Positions 32,780 to 41,362 are shown, counted from the stretch's first letter. The stretch: DNA of 41,362 bases from Chromatiales bacterium (GCA_026982555.1 JALSGT010000149.1:1-41362), one strand, 5' to 3'. Program-made: numbers and translations. The notes: generated by a model from the letters alone, not told the origin.

Positions 32780-33430
32780 ATGCCCTTACAACACCACCTG
32801 CTGAGTGCTATAGCACACAATCACACTGTTCGGCATATCTTGTTTGGCGTGCTGATGATTCTCGGTGGATATTCAACAGCCGTTGCGGGTGCGGCACCGT
32901 ACCATTCGCCGTCCGCCCAAAAAAGTGAAGGCGTATTTCTTGTTGCCACAGAACAGCTGCATGGCAGCAGTTTTCAGCAAACCGTTATTCTGTTAACCCA
33001 TTACAGCAAACAGGGTGCCACCGGGCTTGCCATTAATCGGCCTGCGGGCATACCGCTGCAACAGGCTTTTCCCGGGGTTCGTCAATTACAGCAACGTACT
33101 GACCCGTTGTATCTTGGTGGCCCGGTAAGCACCAATGCTATTTTTGTATTGCTACGCACGCAGCAACCCGGAAAGACCATGCACCACATTGCCGATGACG
33201 TTTATTTTTCCACCGGAAAAAATGTTTTTACGCATTCACTCAAGCCCAGAACACATGCCGCGACACGCACCTATGCGGGTTATGCGGGTTGGGCTGCCGG
33301 GCAACTACAAAACGAAATCAGTCGTGGTGACTGGATTATGGTGCGTACTCATCCCAAAATTGTTTTTGAGGAAGACTCCAAAAGCCTGTGGCAACGTTTA
33401 AGTAAACGCTGGACTGGAAAATGGATTTAA
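32780..33430 (+). CDS. YqgE/AlgH-family protein with an N-terminal signal peptide
   Basis: A 216-residue protein. GGAGG 5 bases before the ATG at 32780 supports this start over the longer frame from 32669. Residues about 18-40 form a basic-then-hydrophobic stretch (RHILFGVLMILGGYSTAVAGAAP) like a cleavable signal peptide. The rest is a DUF179/YqgE domain (GVFLVATEQLHGSSFQQTVILL, TGLAINRP, YLGGPV, YAGYAGWAAGQLQNEI). Canonical YqgE has no signal peptide, so export is unusual. Function of the family is unclear (AlgH was linked to alginate regulation). Confidence 0.8.
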   Translation: MPLQHHLLSAIAHNHTVRHILFGVLMILGGYSTAVAGAAPYHSPSAQKSEGVFLVATEQLHGSSFQQTVILLTHYSKQGATGLAINRPAGIPLQQAFPGVRQLQQRTDPLYLGGPVSTNAIFVLLRTQQPGKTMHHIADDVYFSTGKNVFTHSLKPRTHAATRTYAGYAGWAAGQLQNEISRGDWIMVRTHPKIVFEEDSKSLWQRLSKRWTGKWI

Positions 33431-33458
33431 GATTCGATAACTCCGAATTAACACAACT

Positions 33459-34001
33459 CTATTCATCTTCATCAAAATCTTCAGGTAATTCATGTGCCAC
33501 GCCTTTGTGGCAATCGATACAGGTCTGACCTTTTTCCGCCATCTTTTTATGTTTTCGTGCGGCACGTCCTTGCTGCTCTTCAAAGTCCATGGATGCCACA
33601 GCATGGCAAACACGGCACTCACGAGAATCCGTTTCTTTCATGTTTTGCCACACCGTTTTAGCCATTGTCAGCCGATAGCTTTCATATTTTTCCTTGCTGT
33701 CAATAGTGCCAATAAGGTGATGCCAAACATCCTTGGCCGCACGGATTTTAGCGACCATCTTGGGGCCAAAATCCCGTGGCACATGACAATCCGAACACGT
33801 TGTGCGTACACCAGTACGATTTCTATAATGTACGGTATCTTTATATTCTTCATAAGCAATACTCATTTCATGGCAGGAAATACAAAATGACTCAGTATTG
33901 GTTGCATTTAATGCGCCATGAAAACCCACAGCGAGTAAAGCGCCCACAATTAGTGTGCCGATAATGACAGACAGAGAAATTCCCTTTAGCAGTTTACGCA
34001 T
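33459..34001 (-). CDS. Tetrahaem NapC/NirT-type membrane cytochrome c
   Basis: A 180-residue protein with one N-terminal transmembrane helix (about 8-28) and four haem c motifs: C40-x-x-CH44, C69-x-x-CH73, C129-x-x-CH133 and C161-x-x-CH165. Spacing and the H-E-M residue after the first motif match the NapC/NirT/CymA family, inner-membrane quinol dehydrogenases that pass electrons from quinol to periplasmic or outer-membrane acceptors. It has the four-haem form and a strongly acidic C-terminus. It is the last gene of a set that starts with the porin-cytochrome, 38 bases after the flavoprotein gene. Confidence 0.88.
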   Translation of the reverse strand: MRKLLKGISLSVIIGTLIVGALLAVGFHGALNATNTESFCISCHEMSIAYEEYKDTVHYRNRTGVRTTCSDCHVPRDFGPKMVAKIRAAKDVWHHLIGTIDSKEKYESYRLTMAKTVWQNMKETDSRECRVCHAVASMDFEEQQGRAARKHKKMAEKGQTCIDCHKGVAHELPEDFDEDE

Positions 34002-34039
34002 AAAATGGCCGAATCGTCATTTTGTTGAACATAGCAGAG

Positions 34040-35332
34040 TCAGGTTTTTCCAAACGTATCCATGGTAATTCCCTTATACCAACCGGACGCAAACCTGGCC
34101 TCTTTGAGTCGTGTTTTGCGCGATGCCTTTTTAGCACTCAAACCGCCCGCAACCTGTTTCAATTTTCCATTTTTCAAACGGTATACTCCCGCTGATGAAA
34201 AGGCATACTTGGGGTTGAGGAGACTGTAGATGCCGGTGTTGTAGGTGACATCCGGTATGGTGCCACCATTCAATTCAATCACGATAGCAGCCGCACAAAT
34301 TTTACCCTGGGTATTGGCGCTGTGCCCCGTTTTTTGCATAGGGTCCGCAATACAGGCATCACCAATCACATGAATATTTTTTTGTAATGTAGACGCGAAA
34401 TTTTGTGGATTTACAGGACACCAGCCCGACTCATCTGCCAAGCCGGTAACCCGTGCAATCTTCCCCGCGTGTTGTGGTGGAATTAAATTAACAACGTCGC
34501 CTTTAAGAGTGCCGATTGTGCGTCCTGTCAGTGATAGTGCCTTGGTATCTGCGGATACAATCTCACCCTGCTCCGAGCCATCAACCCATTCAATCATACC
34601 CTTATAGAGTTTTTCCCAGCCTTTACGGAACATGGCCAGTTCTTCAGAGTCACCACTGGAGTCAATCAGTAGAATTTTCGAAGAAGGCTTGGTTTTTTTA
34701 AGGTAGTGCGCGATCAGGCTGGCGCGCTCATAGAGAGCAGGAGGGGCACGAAAAGGTTTACGAGGCGCTGCAATAATGACGTTACCACCATCTTTCATCG
34801 CCTCTAATTGTTTTCGCAACAAAAGAGTTTGCGCACCGGCCTTCCAGGCATGCGGCATAATTTTACTATTTTCCGCACTTGCCCCTTTGATTTCATGCCA
34901 GTTAAAAGAAATACCGGGAGAAACAACCAATCGATCATAGGCGAGTGTTTTACCACTTTTCAGTTTAATTTTTTTCGCAGAGGCATCAATTGAGATCACC
35001 GTATCATGCATGATATTAACGCCATGATTTTTACGCAGCCCATCATAATTGTGGGTAATGAAGTTTATCGATTTCATTCCTGCCAATACAGTATTGCTGA
35101 ATGGGCAGGTAATAAACTGAACGTTTGGTTCAATCAAAGTTACATTCAAGCTGGAATCATACTGACGTAAATAATTGGCACAGGTTGCACCACCAAAGCC
35201 ACCGCCAACCACCACCACGCGAGCTTTGGATTTTGCCATGGCGCTGCCTGGAAAAACAAAGCCATTGGCTGAGGAAATAATGCCAGCGGCCCCCAGTAGT
35301 TTGATAAATGTTCTGCGATCAATCTGGTTCAT
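34040..35332 (-). CDS. FccB-like flavoprotein lacking the redox cysteines
   Basis: A 430-residue Tat-exported protein (signal D-R-R-T-F-I-K-L-L) homologous to the FAD subunit of flavocytochrome c sulfide dehydrogenase. It has a GGGFGG dinucleotide fold, the covalent-FAD cysteine region F-I-T-C77-P-F-S-N (numbered from the GTG at 35335) and a C-terminal GDACIADPMQKTGHSANTQGK. In FccB a redox disulfide joins Cys161 (in F-R-C-P-P) and Cys337 (in N-T-C-Y-S). Here the same places read F-R-A-P-P and N-T-G-I-Y-S, so both are missing. It is adjacent to a small cytochrome c as in fccAB. The activity may differ from sulfide oxidation. Confidence 0.85.
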   Translation of the reverse strand: MNQIDRRTFIKLLGAAGIISSANGFVFPGSAMAKSKARVVVVGGGFGGATCANYLRQYDSSLNVTLIEPNVQFITCPFSNTVLAGMKSINFITHNYDGLRKNHGVNIMHDTVISIDASAKKIKLKSGKTLAYDRLVVSPGISFNWHEIKGASAENSKIMPHAWKAGAQTLLLRKQLEAMKDGGNVIIAAPRKPFRAPPALYERASLIAHYLKKTKPSSKILLIDSSGDSEELAMFRKGWEKLYKGMIEWVDGSEQGEIVSADTKALSLTGRTIGTLKGDVVNLIPPQHAGKIARVTGLADESGWCPVNPQNFASTLQKNIHVIGDACIADPMQKTGHSANTQGKICAAAIVIELNGGTIPDVTYNTGIYSLLNPKYAFSSAGVYRLKNGKLKQVAGGLSAKKASRKTRLKEARFASGWYKGITMDTFGKT

Positions 35333-35346
35333 CACACCGCCCCTGA

Positions 35347-35685
35347 TTATTTATCTAAAGCTGAAAAATATTCGGCGAGCAGATTAATCTCATCATCACT
35401 TAGTGCTTTAGCGTATCGCCCCATGATGGTGGATTTTTCATCACCCGACTTAAAGCCAAATAGACTTTCGGTGATATCACTTTTTTCCAGCCCCTTAAGT
35501 TCGGGAATTTTTCCTGATCCAGACCCGTTTGGTCCATGACACGTTAAACAGGCATCGGCCATCATTTTAATTTTATTGGGTGCTGCGGCCATAACGGTAT
35601 TTATTGAGAGCAATAATGTGACAGCGCTAATTGTCAGTAAATGCACTGATACATTCCGTGTCATACATTTTTTTTGTTTCATCAT
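35347..35685 (-). CDS. Small periplasmic class I cytochrome c (FccA/SoxX-like)
   Basis: A 112-residue protein with a signal peptide (about 12-35), one haem motif C46-L-T-CH50 and the downstream S-T-I-M-G-R-Y-A-K-A-L-S-D-D-E-I that provides the Met ligand. This is the class I single-domain cytochrome fold of the FccA/c553 type. The ATG at 35685 has GGAAA upstream; the open frame continues to 35748 without support. It lies 14 bases before the FccB-like gene, the arrangement of fccA-fccB, so it is the likely electron acceptor of that flavoprotein. Confidence 0.82.
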   Translation of the reverse strand: MMKQKKCMTRNVSVHLLTISAVTLLLSINTVMAAAPNKIKMMADACLTCHGPNGSGSGKIPELKGLEKSDITESLFGFKSGDEKSTIMGRYAKALSDDEINLLAEYFSALDK

Positions 35686-35773
35686 GGTTTTAATATTTCC
35701 ATATAAATAACTGTGGCAGTGTATTAGACGGGTATGTGTTTTTTGCAAAATATTATTCCTTTAATAGGTATTA

Positions 35774-35816
35774 AATAATGCAAGCCATACAGAAAATTTG
35801 TATGGCTTGCATTATT
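35774..35816 (-). terminator. Strong hairpin between porin-cytochrome and cytochrome c genes
   Basis: A perfect 18-bp stem (35774-35791 with 35799-35816) and a 7-base loop, about 40 bases after the porin-cytochrome stop. On the minus strand it is followed by TAATACC, with several T at the end of the stem. It probably ends or attenuates the porin-cytochrome transcript, so the three downstream genes would be less expressed or use a separate promoter. Such hairpins may also stabilise the upstream mRNA. Confidence 0.65.
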
Positions 35817-35858
35817 TTAAATCATCATGTTGCTCAATGATTCATTGAATAATAAAAA

Positions 35859-37019
35859 TTATAAACCAACATAGAGCTGAAGAGTTAAACGATTATCTTT
35901 ATCGATACCCGTTGGCGTATCAAAACGATCCCAATACTCGATATAGGCTTTAATATTTTGTGCCAGATAATGGGTAACGTTTAAAGTCAACTCATTGTAT
36001 TCATGGGTGCCATCATTTCTTTCATAGTTGTCCAAGCGCACCAACTGCACCCAGGTAGGCATGCCTTTTTTGGTTTTCATAACGTTATAAGCCTGAATGG
36101 AGAATGCATTGTTTTTATCTGTTCCCCCCGTTACATCATCCTCGGCCATGACATAAGCTGCCTGAACACGGATATTTTTCAGATCAGCCTGGGTATCGAT
36201 TGCCATGCGATTGAAATTCATGTTGCCCGCCTCACCATCGAGGATATAGCCGCCCACCATGATGTTCTTTTTCACATCAAAGGCAACACGGGCATTCATG
36301 CTGGTACCGTTTCCCGGGTCATTGCCGGATATACCTTCAACATTATCTGCTACACCACCGAGACCAATGTTATAAAATAATTTATCATCGGCAACACGGC
36401 CTGTTACGGCCACATTTTGGCGTTTGGAGCGTAAATTCCCACCATTGTCAGCGCCACCAAAGTTTTGATCAATGACACCTACGCTGCCACGGGTTAATCG
36501 GAAATGATTGCCGAGGAAACCATAGCCGTCAGCCCAGTTGGCCTGACTCCAGGTCATTTGCAAAGTGGCTTCGTTGTTGAAACGATAAGACAACGCAGTA
36601 CTGCCAACTTCTGGCGCAAAGCCGGCTTCGTCTTCAGCTTCAATTTGAGTGAATACGGAAACGTTTTTACCCATGGTGCCGGCAATAAATAGCGCCACAC
36701 CATGAACTGCACGCACCATACGATCACCATTGTCTGTTTTATCATATGGGCGTGAAATAACCAGGCCACTTATTGGAAAATTACCAGCCTCATAATAAGG
36801 AGCGGTTTTACCTTCTATCTTTAAGTCTTCCTTAAGGCGATAACCCCGTTCTTTGAATTTTCGGCCTTTGTTATTCAGTTGGGGCCATGCGTTATGACAG
36901 TATGAACAATTTTTTTCGTATTTAGCTGCGAATGACGGTACGGCCTGAGCGGTTCCCGTTAAAGTAATGCCAGCAACGGCCAATATGCTCAGGGCCAATC
37001 CTGTTTGAATACGCATCAT
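35859..37019 (-). CDS. Cyc2-like fused cytochrome-porin, outer membrane
   Basis: A 386-residue protein. Signal peptide ends at A26 (TGTAQA). Directly after it, the mature N-terminus carries one haem c site in A-K-Y-E-K-N-C38-S-Y-C41-H42-N-A-W-P-Q-L, followed by N-N-K-G-R-K-F-K-E-R-G-Y. This layout, one N-terminal haem then a porin-like beta-barrel (alternating strands to the end at Y-V-G-L), is that of Cyc2-type fused cytochrome-porins. The start at 37019 is chosen because AAGGAG lies 6 bases upstream; an ATG at 37043 is in frame but unsupported. It would move electrons across the outer membrane; direction is unknown. Confidence 0.78.
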   Translation of the reverse strand: MMRIQTGLALSILAVAGITLTGTAQAVPSFAAKYEKNCSYCHNAWPQLNNKGRKFKERGYRLKEDLKIEGKTAPYYEAGNFPISGLVISRPYDKTDNGDRMVRAVHGVALFIAGTMGKNVSVFTQIEAEDEAGFAPEVGSTALSYRFNNEATLQMTWSQANWADGYGFLGNHFRLTRGSVGVIDQNFGGADNGGNLRSKRQNVAVTGRVADDKLFYNIGLGGVADNVEGISGNDPGNGTSMNARVAFDVKKNIMVGGYILDGEAGNMNFNRMAIDTQADLKNIRVQAAYVMAEDDVTGGTDKNNAFSIQAYNVMKTKKGMPTWVQLVRLDNYERNDGTHEYNELTLNVTHYLAQNIKAYIEYWDRFDTPTGIDKDNRLTLQLYVGL

Positions 37020-37043
37020 CAAGCTCTCCTTGTTAAATTCCAT

Positions 37044-37612
37044 CGTAATTTTTATATTCTGGTTTATATCAATGACACAAAAAATGAATACCCCTGTTAT
37101 TATTTATTCTCCGGATAGAGTCAGGCAGCACTCAATAATTACAACTGCCGCATAAATTTATAACGATTTTTTTATGCCTATAAAAACTTGCAGGCACAGT
37201 AAAGCTCTGCTGCTGAGAATCAAATCAGATGCCGGGGAAGGGACTCTTGAATGAGAAATATAACTACAATTAAGAGTTTGCTAATGTTAAGTCATCAACC
37301 TTCGCACGTCCCTTGTTTGCAGCGTGATATTCCCTGGCAAGAGCCTCATCATTTTAGTAGGTAAAATAGTATGTGTGAGACACAGGTATGACAAGCTTTT
37401 TTTTCCAAAAAAACCTAGGTAATTTCCCTTGTAGCTTGATGGGAAAGTGCCGCTAAAAACAGGTAAAATTGTTTTATGATAGTTTTCTCAGGCAAGGGTA
37501 TATTGCCTGTATGACTGATAGTTATTGAAAATAAACATCAATTGCAGCGGACTGGCTCCATCAGAAAGGTAAAGGCCGACACTGGGTTTTACGTAGCAGG
37601 CTACATAAAAAC
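37044..37612. other. Intergenic region upstream of the porin-cytochrome gene
   Basis: About 570 A/T-rich bases without a supportable gene. It should hold the porin-cytochrome promoter on the minus strand. Visible structures: an inverted repeat CAGGCAA / TTGCCTG at 37489-37509, and a larger hairpin overlapping the dbpA stop (arms 37585-37597 and 37600-37613, with one bulge), without a T-run. No CRP or FNR site with a good match was seen. Confidence 0.4.
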
Positions 37613-39001
37613 CTATTCACATATTTGCCTGACTCGAAACGAACGCCCTTTTAATTTTCCTTCTTCCAGTTTTTTCAGTGCAGGTTTAACAACTTCACGG
37701 TTAACCGCCACATAGGCCCGGTTGTCATCAATGCTGATTTTCCCAACGTGTTTTCCGGCGATACCCTCTTTCCCGGTGAGAGCACCAAGAATATCACCCG
37801 GACGCACTTTTTGTTTTTTACCGCCATCAATCTGTAAAGTGACCATGGCTGGCTGATAGGGTGTTTTATTCAACAGATTTGATGATGGCAGCGTCTCATT
37901 ACTGATATCTTGTTTAAGGTAGTCTTCCAGCATTGCGACTTTATAACTTTCTTTGTCGGTATACAGCGTACAGGCAATGCCTTTGCTGCCAGCCCTGCCT
38001 GTACGGCCAATGCGATGCACATGTACTTCGGTATCGCGTGACAGATGATAATTAATGACCGCATCCAGTGCATCAATATCCAGACCGCGTGATGCGACAT
38101 CGGTAGCGACCAGAATCGATGTGCTTTTATTACTGAAGCGTACCAGTATCTGGTCGCGGGCTTTTTGATCCAGGTCGCCGTGCAGTGCCAGCGCACTAAA
38201 ACCATATCGAACCAGCTCATCCGCCACTTCCTGTGTCTCACGCCTGGTGTTACAAAATACCAGAGCAGACTCGGGACAATGTGCCAACAACAGCAAACGC
38301 AAGGCATCCATGCGTTGCTCATCACCGCTTAATTTATAAAAATGTTGCTCAATGCTGGCCTCATCATGTGTCGAAGCCACTTGCACTATCACGGGATCAA
38401 TCATGATCTGTTTTGCAATGGTTTGTATCTGCTCAGGGTAAGTGGCACTGAATAACAGTGTTTGGCGCTTGCGGGGCATATGCGCGATGATGGCATCCAG
38501 TGTTACCTGAAAGCCCATGTCCAGCATGCGATCAGCCTCATCGAGAACAAAAACTGTCAGGCGCTGTAAATCCAGAGTACCTTTGCGCAGATGTTCTTCA
38601 ATGCGTCCCGGCGTACCAACCACTATATGGGCGCCATGTTCTAACGAACCAATTTGCGGACCAAAAGGCATACCGCCGCAGAGCGTCAGTATTTTAATGT
38701 TATGGGTTTTACGTGCCAGCTTGCGCAATTCTTTTGCCACTTGGTCGGCCAGCTCCCGGGTCGGGCAAAGAACCAGTGATTGTACGCAAAAACGTTTTAC
38801 CGCCAGTTTTTCCAACAGCCCCAGGCCAAAAGCTGCCGTTTTTCCTGAGCCGGTCTTACCCTGCGCAATGACATCGTTTCCCGCCAAAATGGGCGGCAGG
38901 CTTTTTGCCTGTATAGGTGTCATCGTCAAATAATTCAGCGATGTGAGATTTTCAAGGAGCTCAGTACGTAACTTGAGAGATGAAAAACAAGAGTGACTCA
39001 T
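37613..39001 (-). CDS. dbpA: ATP-dependent RNA helicase DbpA
   Basis: A 462-residue DEAD-box helicase. Motifs I (GKTGSGKT), Ia (PTRELADQV), II (VLDEADRM), III (SATYP), IV/V (ATDVASRGLD) and VI (HRIGRTGR) are all present. The C-terminal domain (about 385-462; VTLQIDGGKKQKVRPGDILGALTG) is the DbpA RNA-binding domain that recognises hairpin 92 of 23S rRNA and directs the helicase to 50S assembly. Length matches E. coli DbpA. It precedes nothing it is clearly coupled to and lies 43 bases from the ABC-F gene stop. Confidence 0.93.
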   Translation of the reverse strand: MSHSCFSSLKLRTELLENLTSLNYLTMTPIQAKSLPPILAGNDVIAQGKTGSGKTAAFGLGLLEKLAVKRFCVQSLVLCPTRELADQVAKELRKLARKTHNIKILTLCGGMPFGPQIGSLEHGAHIVVGTPGRIEEHLRKGTLDLQRLTVFVLDEADRMLDMGFQVTLDAIIAHMPRKRQTLLFSATYPEQIQTIAKQIMIDPVIVQVASTHDEASIEQHFYKLSGDEQRMDALRLLLLAHCPESALVFCNTRRETQEVADELVRYGFSALALHGDLDQKARDQILVRFSNKSTSILVATDVASRGLDIDALDAVINYHLSRDTEVHVHRIGRTGRAGSKGIACTLYTDKESYKVAMLEDYLKQDISNETLPSSNLLNKTPYQPAMVTLQIDGGKKQKVRPGDILGALTGKEGIAGKHVGKISIDDNRAYVAVNREVVKPALKKLEEGKLKGRSFRVRQICE

Positions 39002-39043
39002 TCTGAATAACCAATAGGGTGTAAAAAATAAAACAACAAAAAA

Positions 39044-40633
39044 TCAATTCGCATTTTTGTTACGCAGGTATTCTTCATAAGTACCATGAATATCGACAAT
39101 ACCCGTGGGCGTCAATTCGATAATGCGTGTCGCAATGGAAGAGACAAATTCACGGTCATGGCTGACAAAAAGCAATGTGCCGGGATAGTTTTCCAATGCC
39201 AGATTGAGTGATTCAATCGATTCCATGTCCAAGTGGTTAGTCGGCTCATCCAATAACAAAATATTAGGGCGTTGTAGCATTAATTTACCAAACAACATGC
39301 GCCCCTGTTCGCCACCGGAAATAACGTCAACCGTCTTATTGATATCATTTTGTGAAAACAACATGCGTCCCAGAGTGCCACGGATAACCTGTTCATCATC
39401 ACTTTCTTTTCCCCACTGGTCCATCCAGTCATATAAATTTTTACGCTCTTCAAAATCAGCCGCATGGTCCTGCGCGTAATAACCGATATTTGCATTTTCA
39501 GACCATTTCACTTTTCCGGTAGTGGGTTCCAGATCACCGACCAGACATTTCAACAATGTTGATTTACCAATACCGTTGGGGCCGATTATTGCAATACGTT
39601 CACCCACTTCCACCGTAAGATTGAGCCCGGAAAACAGGTCTTCATCAAAGTGTTTGCTGAGGTTTTCCACCTCCAGTGCCAAGCGATGAAGTTTTTTATC
39701 CTGTTCAAAACGAATAAAAGGACTTTGCCGACTGGAAGGCTTTACTTCGGTCAGCTGAATTTTATCAATTTGTTTAGCGCGTGATGTCGCCTGTTTTGAT
39801 TTTGACGCATTGGCTGAAAACCGACTGACAAAAGCTTTAAGCTCGGCAATCTGCGCACTCTTCTTGGCGTTGTCTGAGGCCAGTTGTTCACTGGCCTGTG
39901 TCGCTGCCGTCATATATTCATCGTAGGAGCCGGGGTAAATACGCAGTTCACCGTAGTCCAGGTCAGCCATGTGCGTACACACACTGTTCAAAAAATGACG
40001 ATCATGGGAAATGATAATCATCGTGCAATTGCGCTCGTTTAACACCCCTTCCAGCCAGCCAATGGTATTGATGTCCAGGTTATTGGTGGGTTCATCCAGT
40101 AGCATGATGTCAGGCTCTGAAAATAAAACCTGTGTCAGCAACACCCGCAGCTTCCAGCCTGGAGCCACTTCACTCATCGGGCCGAAATGCTGCTCAACAG
40201 GGATGCCCACACCCAGCAATAGTTCACCGGCCCGTGCCTCGGCGGTATAACCATCCATCTCGGCAAAATCATGTTCAAGATCAGCAGCCCGCATGCCATC
40301 CTTCTCACTCATTTCCGGATTGGCATAAATTGCATCACGCTCAGACTTCACCTTCCAGAGTTCCTCGTGGCCCATGATCACCGTATCAATCACGCTGAAT
40401 TCCTCGTACGCGAACTGATCCTGCCTCAACTTGCCAATACGTTCGTTTGGGTCTTTTGAAATATTGCCCGCAGAAGGTTCCAGGTCACCACCCAGAATTT
40501 TCATCAGGGTGGATTTGCCGCAACCGTTGGCACCGATGAGTCCATAACGATTACCATCACCAAACTTAACGGAAATGTCTTCAAACAACGGCTTGGCGCC
40601 AAATTGCATCGTAATATTTGCAGTGGATAACAC
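39044..40633 (-). CDS. ybiT: ABC-F ATPase YbiT
   Basis: A 529-residue ABC-F protein (two ABC domains, no membrane part). Walker A motifs GANGCGKST and GPNGIGKST, Walker B plus [12 protein letters not shown] and LDEPTNHLD, and a linker rich in Ala/Lys/Ser. The first signature is the degenerate [10 protein letters not shown] typical of YbiT, the second is SGGEQGR. ABC-F proteins act on the ribosome E-site. The GTG at 40633 with GGAAG upstream gives the family length; the longer open frame to 40873 is not supported. Confidence 0.92.
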   Translation of the reverse strand: MLSTANITMQFGAKPLFEDISVKFGDGNRYGLIGANGCGKSTLMKILGGDLEPSAGNISKDPNERIGKLRQDQFAYEEFSVIDTVIMGHEELWKVKSERDAIYANPEMSEKDGMRAADLEHDFAEMDGYTAEARAGELLLGVGIPVEQHFGPMSEVAPGWKLRVLLTQVLFSEPDIMLLDEPTNNLDINTIGWLEGVLNERNCTMIIISHDRHFLNSVCTHMADLDYGELRIYPGSYDEYMTAATQASEQLASDNAKKSAQIAELKAFVSRFSANASKSKQATSRAKQIDKIQLTEVKPSSRQSPFIRFEQDKKLHRLALEVENLSKHFDEDLFSGLNLTVEVGERIAIIGPNGIGKSTLLKCLVGDLEPTTGKVKWSENANIGYYAQDHAADFEERKNLYDWMDQWGKESDDEQVIRGTLGRMLFSQNDINKTVDVISGGEQGRMLFGKLMLQRPNILLLDEPTNHLDMESIESLNLALENYPGTLLFVSHDREFVSSIATRIIELTPTGIVDIHGTYEEYLRNKNAN

Positions 40634-41316
40634 GATATTCTTCCTGTAAAAATAATTGAGTGACGTATACAGATGATTCTGTACACGATAATAGTTTGCC
40701 CGATGGGAAAACAGGCGAATGCTAAAAACAGCATGCGCAGGCGTATTTAAAATAATCTCAGTTGTCTCAGTGCAGGTATTGACACTGTTTTTGACAGAGA
40801 ACCCAGCAGTAGAGCGGATGTAAATACATATAAAACAATAGGTTAAATGTATTTTTCGGCAAATTATGGACAAAATGCCTTTCCTGCTGAAAGTGATTAT
40901 ACGCGAGCATCAATTTTTATAAAAACAGCATTATTCCATGTAAGAATTCGGACGCCATCTTGAATTTTCAGTCCTTTCTATTTTTGCAACACAGGCTCAA
41001 ATCCATCAGGCATCTACTGGGGTGGTTTGCAGTGTTTGATGGGACATCAACAACGCAAGCTGCATTCGTAAAGACAATGCTTCGGCCATCATGGCCCGTG
41101 TTCGCCACCGCTGTATGCATGTGCTCGAACGTGCGCCTTCTTCCATCAGTTTGGCCAAAAAATGCCGCAAGGCGGCATGGAGTGCTGGCTGTTGCGCTAG
41201 AGTCTATTTATATGCGGTCGCCTTGTACGCCTGACCAGACGGGCAGACAACCCCCTTCCATTATTGTATTATGTTCAGCAATATCATCAACATACCCGCA
41301 CGCAGCAGAGCCCCCT
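40634..41316. other. Right-end intergenic stretch
   Basis: About 680 bases with no full-length gene. It contains the ybiT promoter region on the minus strand, A/T-rich near 40880-40990, and a coding-like remnant on the minus strand at 41006-41203. No repeats or RNA genes were recognised. Confidence 0.4.
41006..41203 (-). pseudogene. Possible coding remnant
   Basis: A frame of about 65 codons, open from a stop just right of 41203 to a TGA at 41006-41008, reads as an Ala/Leu/Arg-rich helical peptide (FLAKLMEEGARSST, then MMAEALSLRMQLALLM). No ATG lies near its left end with a ribosome site. It may be the tail of a decayed gene or a chance open frame. I do not recognise the family. Confidence 0.2.
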
Positions 41317-41362
41317 ATGCAACCCGCCAACATCATCTGTGACCGTTTTGAACAACACTATT
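41317..41362 (+). CDS. Start of a gene cut by the window edge
   Basis: Fifteen codons from ATG at 41317 (MQPANIICDRFEQHY) are visible before the window ends. The ribosome site is weak. Product unknown. Confidence 0.3.
   Translation, partial: MQPANIICDRFEQHY

Noticed and set aside
37585-37613. Hairpin at the dbpA stop as an intrinsic terminator
   Set aside because: Stem is imperfect and no T-run follows on the minus strand; only recorded as an inverted repeat.
40634-40873. 80-residue N-terminal extension of YbiT
   Set aside because: The normal YbiT start is the GTG at 40633 with a ribosome site; the extension has no similarity.

Overview
The window looks like chromosomal DNA of a gammaproteobacterium, possibly a sulfur-oxidising or metal/mineral-interacting one. 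The evidence is the set of gammaproteobacterial housekeeping neighbourhoods: zapB-like/zapA/6S RNA/5-formyl-THF cyclo-ligase, ygfB-pepP-ubiH-ubiI, a class I adenylate cyclase, and an MSHA-type pilus operon. No phage, transposase, CRISPR array, tRNA or rRNA was seen. Genus cannot be read from the sequence alone.

Layout. (1) 1-12004, minus strand: an MSHA pilus operon read from a PilN-like MshI through MshJ, K, L, M, N, E and G to a type IV pilin. It ends with a very large MshQ-like LamG protein that runs off the left edge. A hairpin terminator sits between pilin and MshQ. (2) 12296-13480, plus: a response regulator with a degenerate GGDEF domain, divergent from the pilus operon. A CRP-like site lies in the divergent region. 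(3) 13481-19856, plus: a perfect CRP half-site dyad (TGTGA-N6-TCACA) 404 bases upstream of a three-gene set: a DUF1588-like haem protein, a LamG lipoprotein with two haem sites, and a Tat-exported DUF1501-like protein. (4) 19857-20359: a short non-coding stretch with REP-like inverted repeats. (5) 20360-21869, minus: cyclo-ligase, 6S RNA, a large unexplained hairpin, zapA and a zapB-like gene. (6) 22042-28617, plus: ygfB, an autotransporter inserted into the normally compact ygfB-pepP neighbourhood, then pepP, ubiH and ubiI overlapping each other. (7) 28643-31477, minus: cyaA. (8) 31803-33430, plus: a PAS protein with a second degenerate GGDEF, and a YqgE protein that carries a signal peptide. 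(9) 33459-37019, minus: an outer-membrane porin-cytochrome, a small cytochrome c, an FccB-like flavoprotein and a tetrahaem NapC/NirT-type cytochrome. (10) 37613-40633, minus: dbpA and the ABC-F gene ybiT, followed by a mostly empty right end where a new gene starts at 41317.

How the parts may work together. The pilus motor ATPase MshE has both N-terminal c-di-GMP-binding motifs, and the window carries two GGDEF-fold proteins whose GGDEF signature is lost, so they are candidate sensors rather than synthases. The window's own adenylate cyclase and two CRP-like sites suggest cAMP control of the pilus operon and of the haem/LamG/DUF1501 set. The 33-37 kb group contains one candidate component for each compartment from quinone pool (NapC-type) through periplasm (cytochrome c, FccB-like) to outer membrane (Cyc2-like porin-cytochrome). 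It is the best candidate here for an undescribed electron-transfer system, because its FccB-like protein keeps the predicted FAD-attachment cysteine but lacks both redox-active cysteines of true sulfide dehydrogenases.
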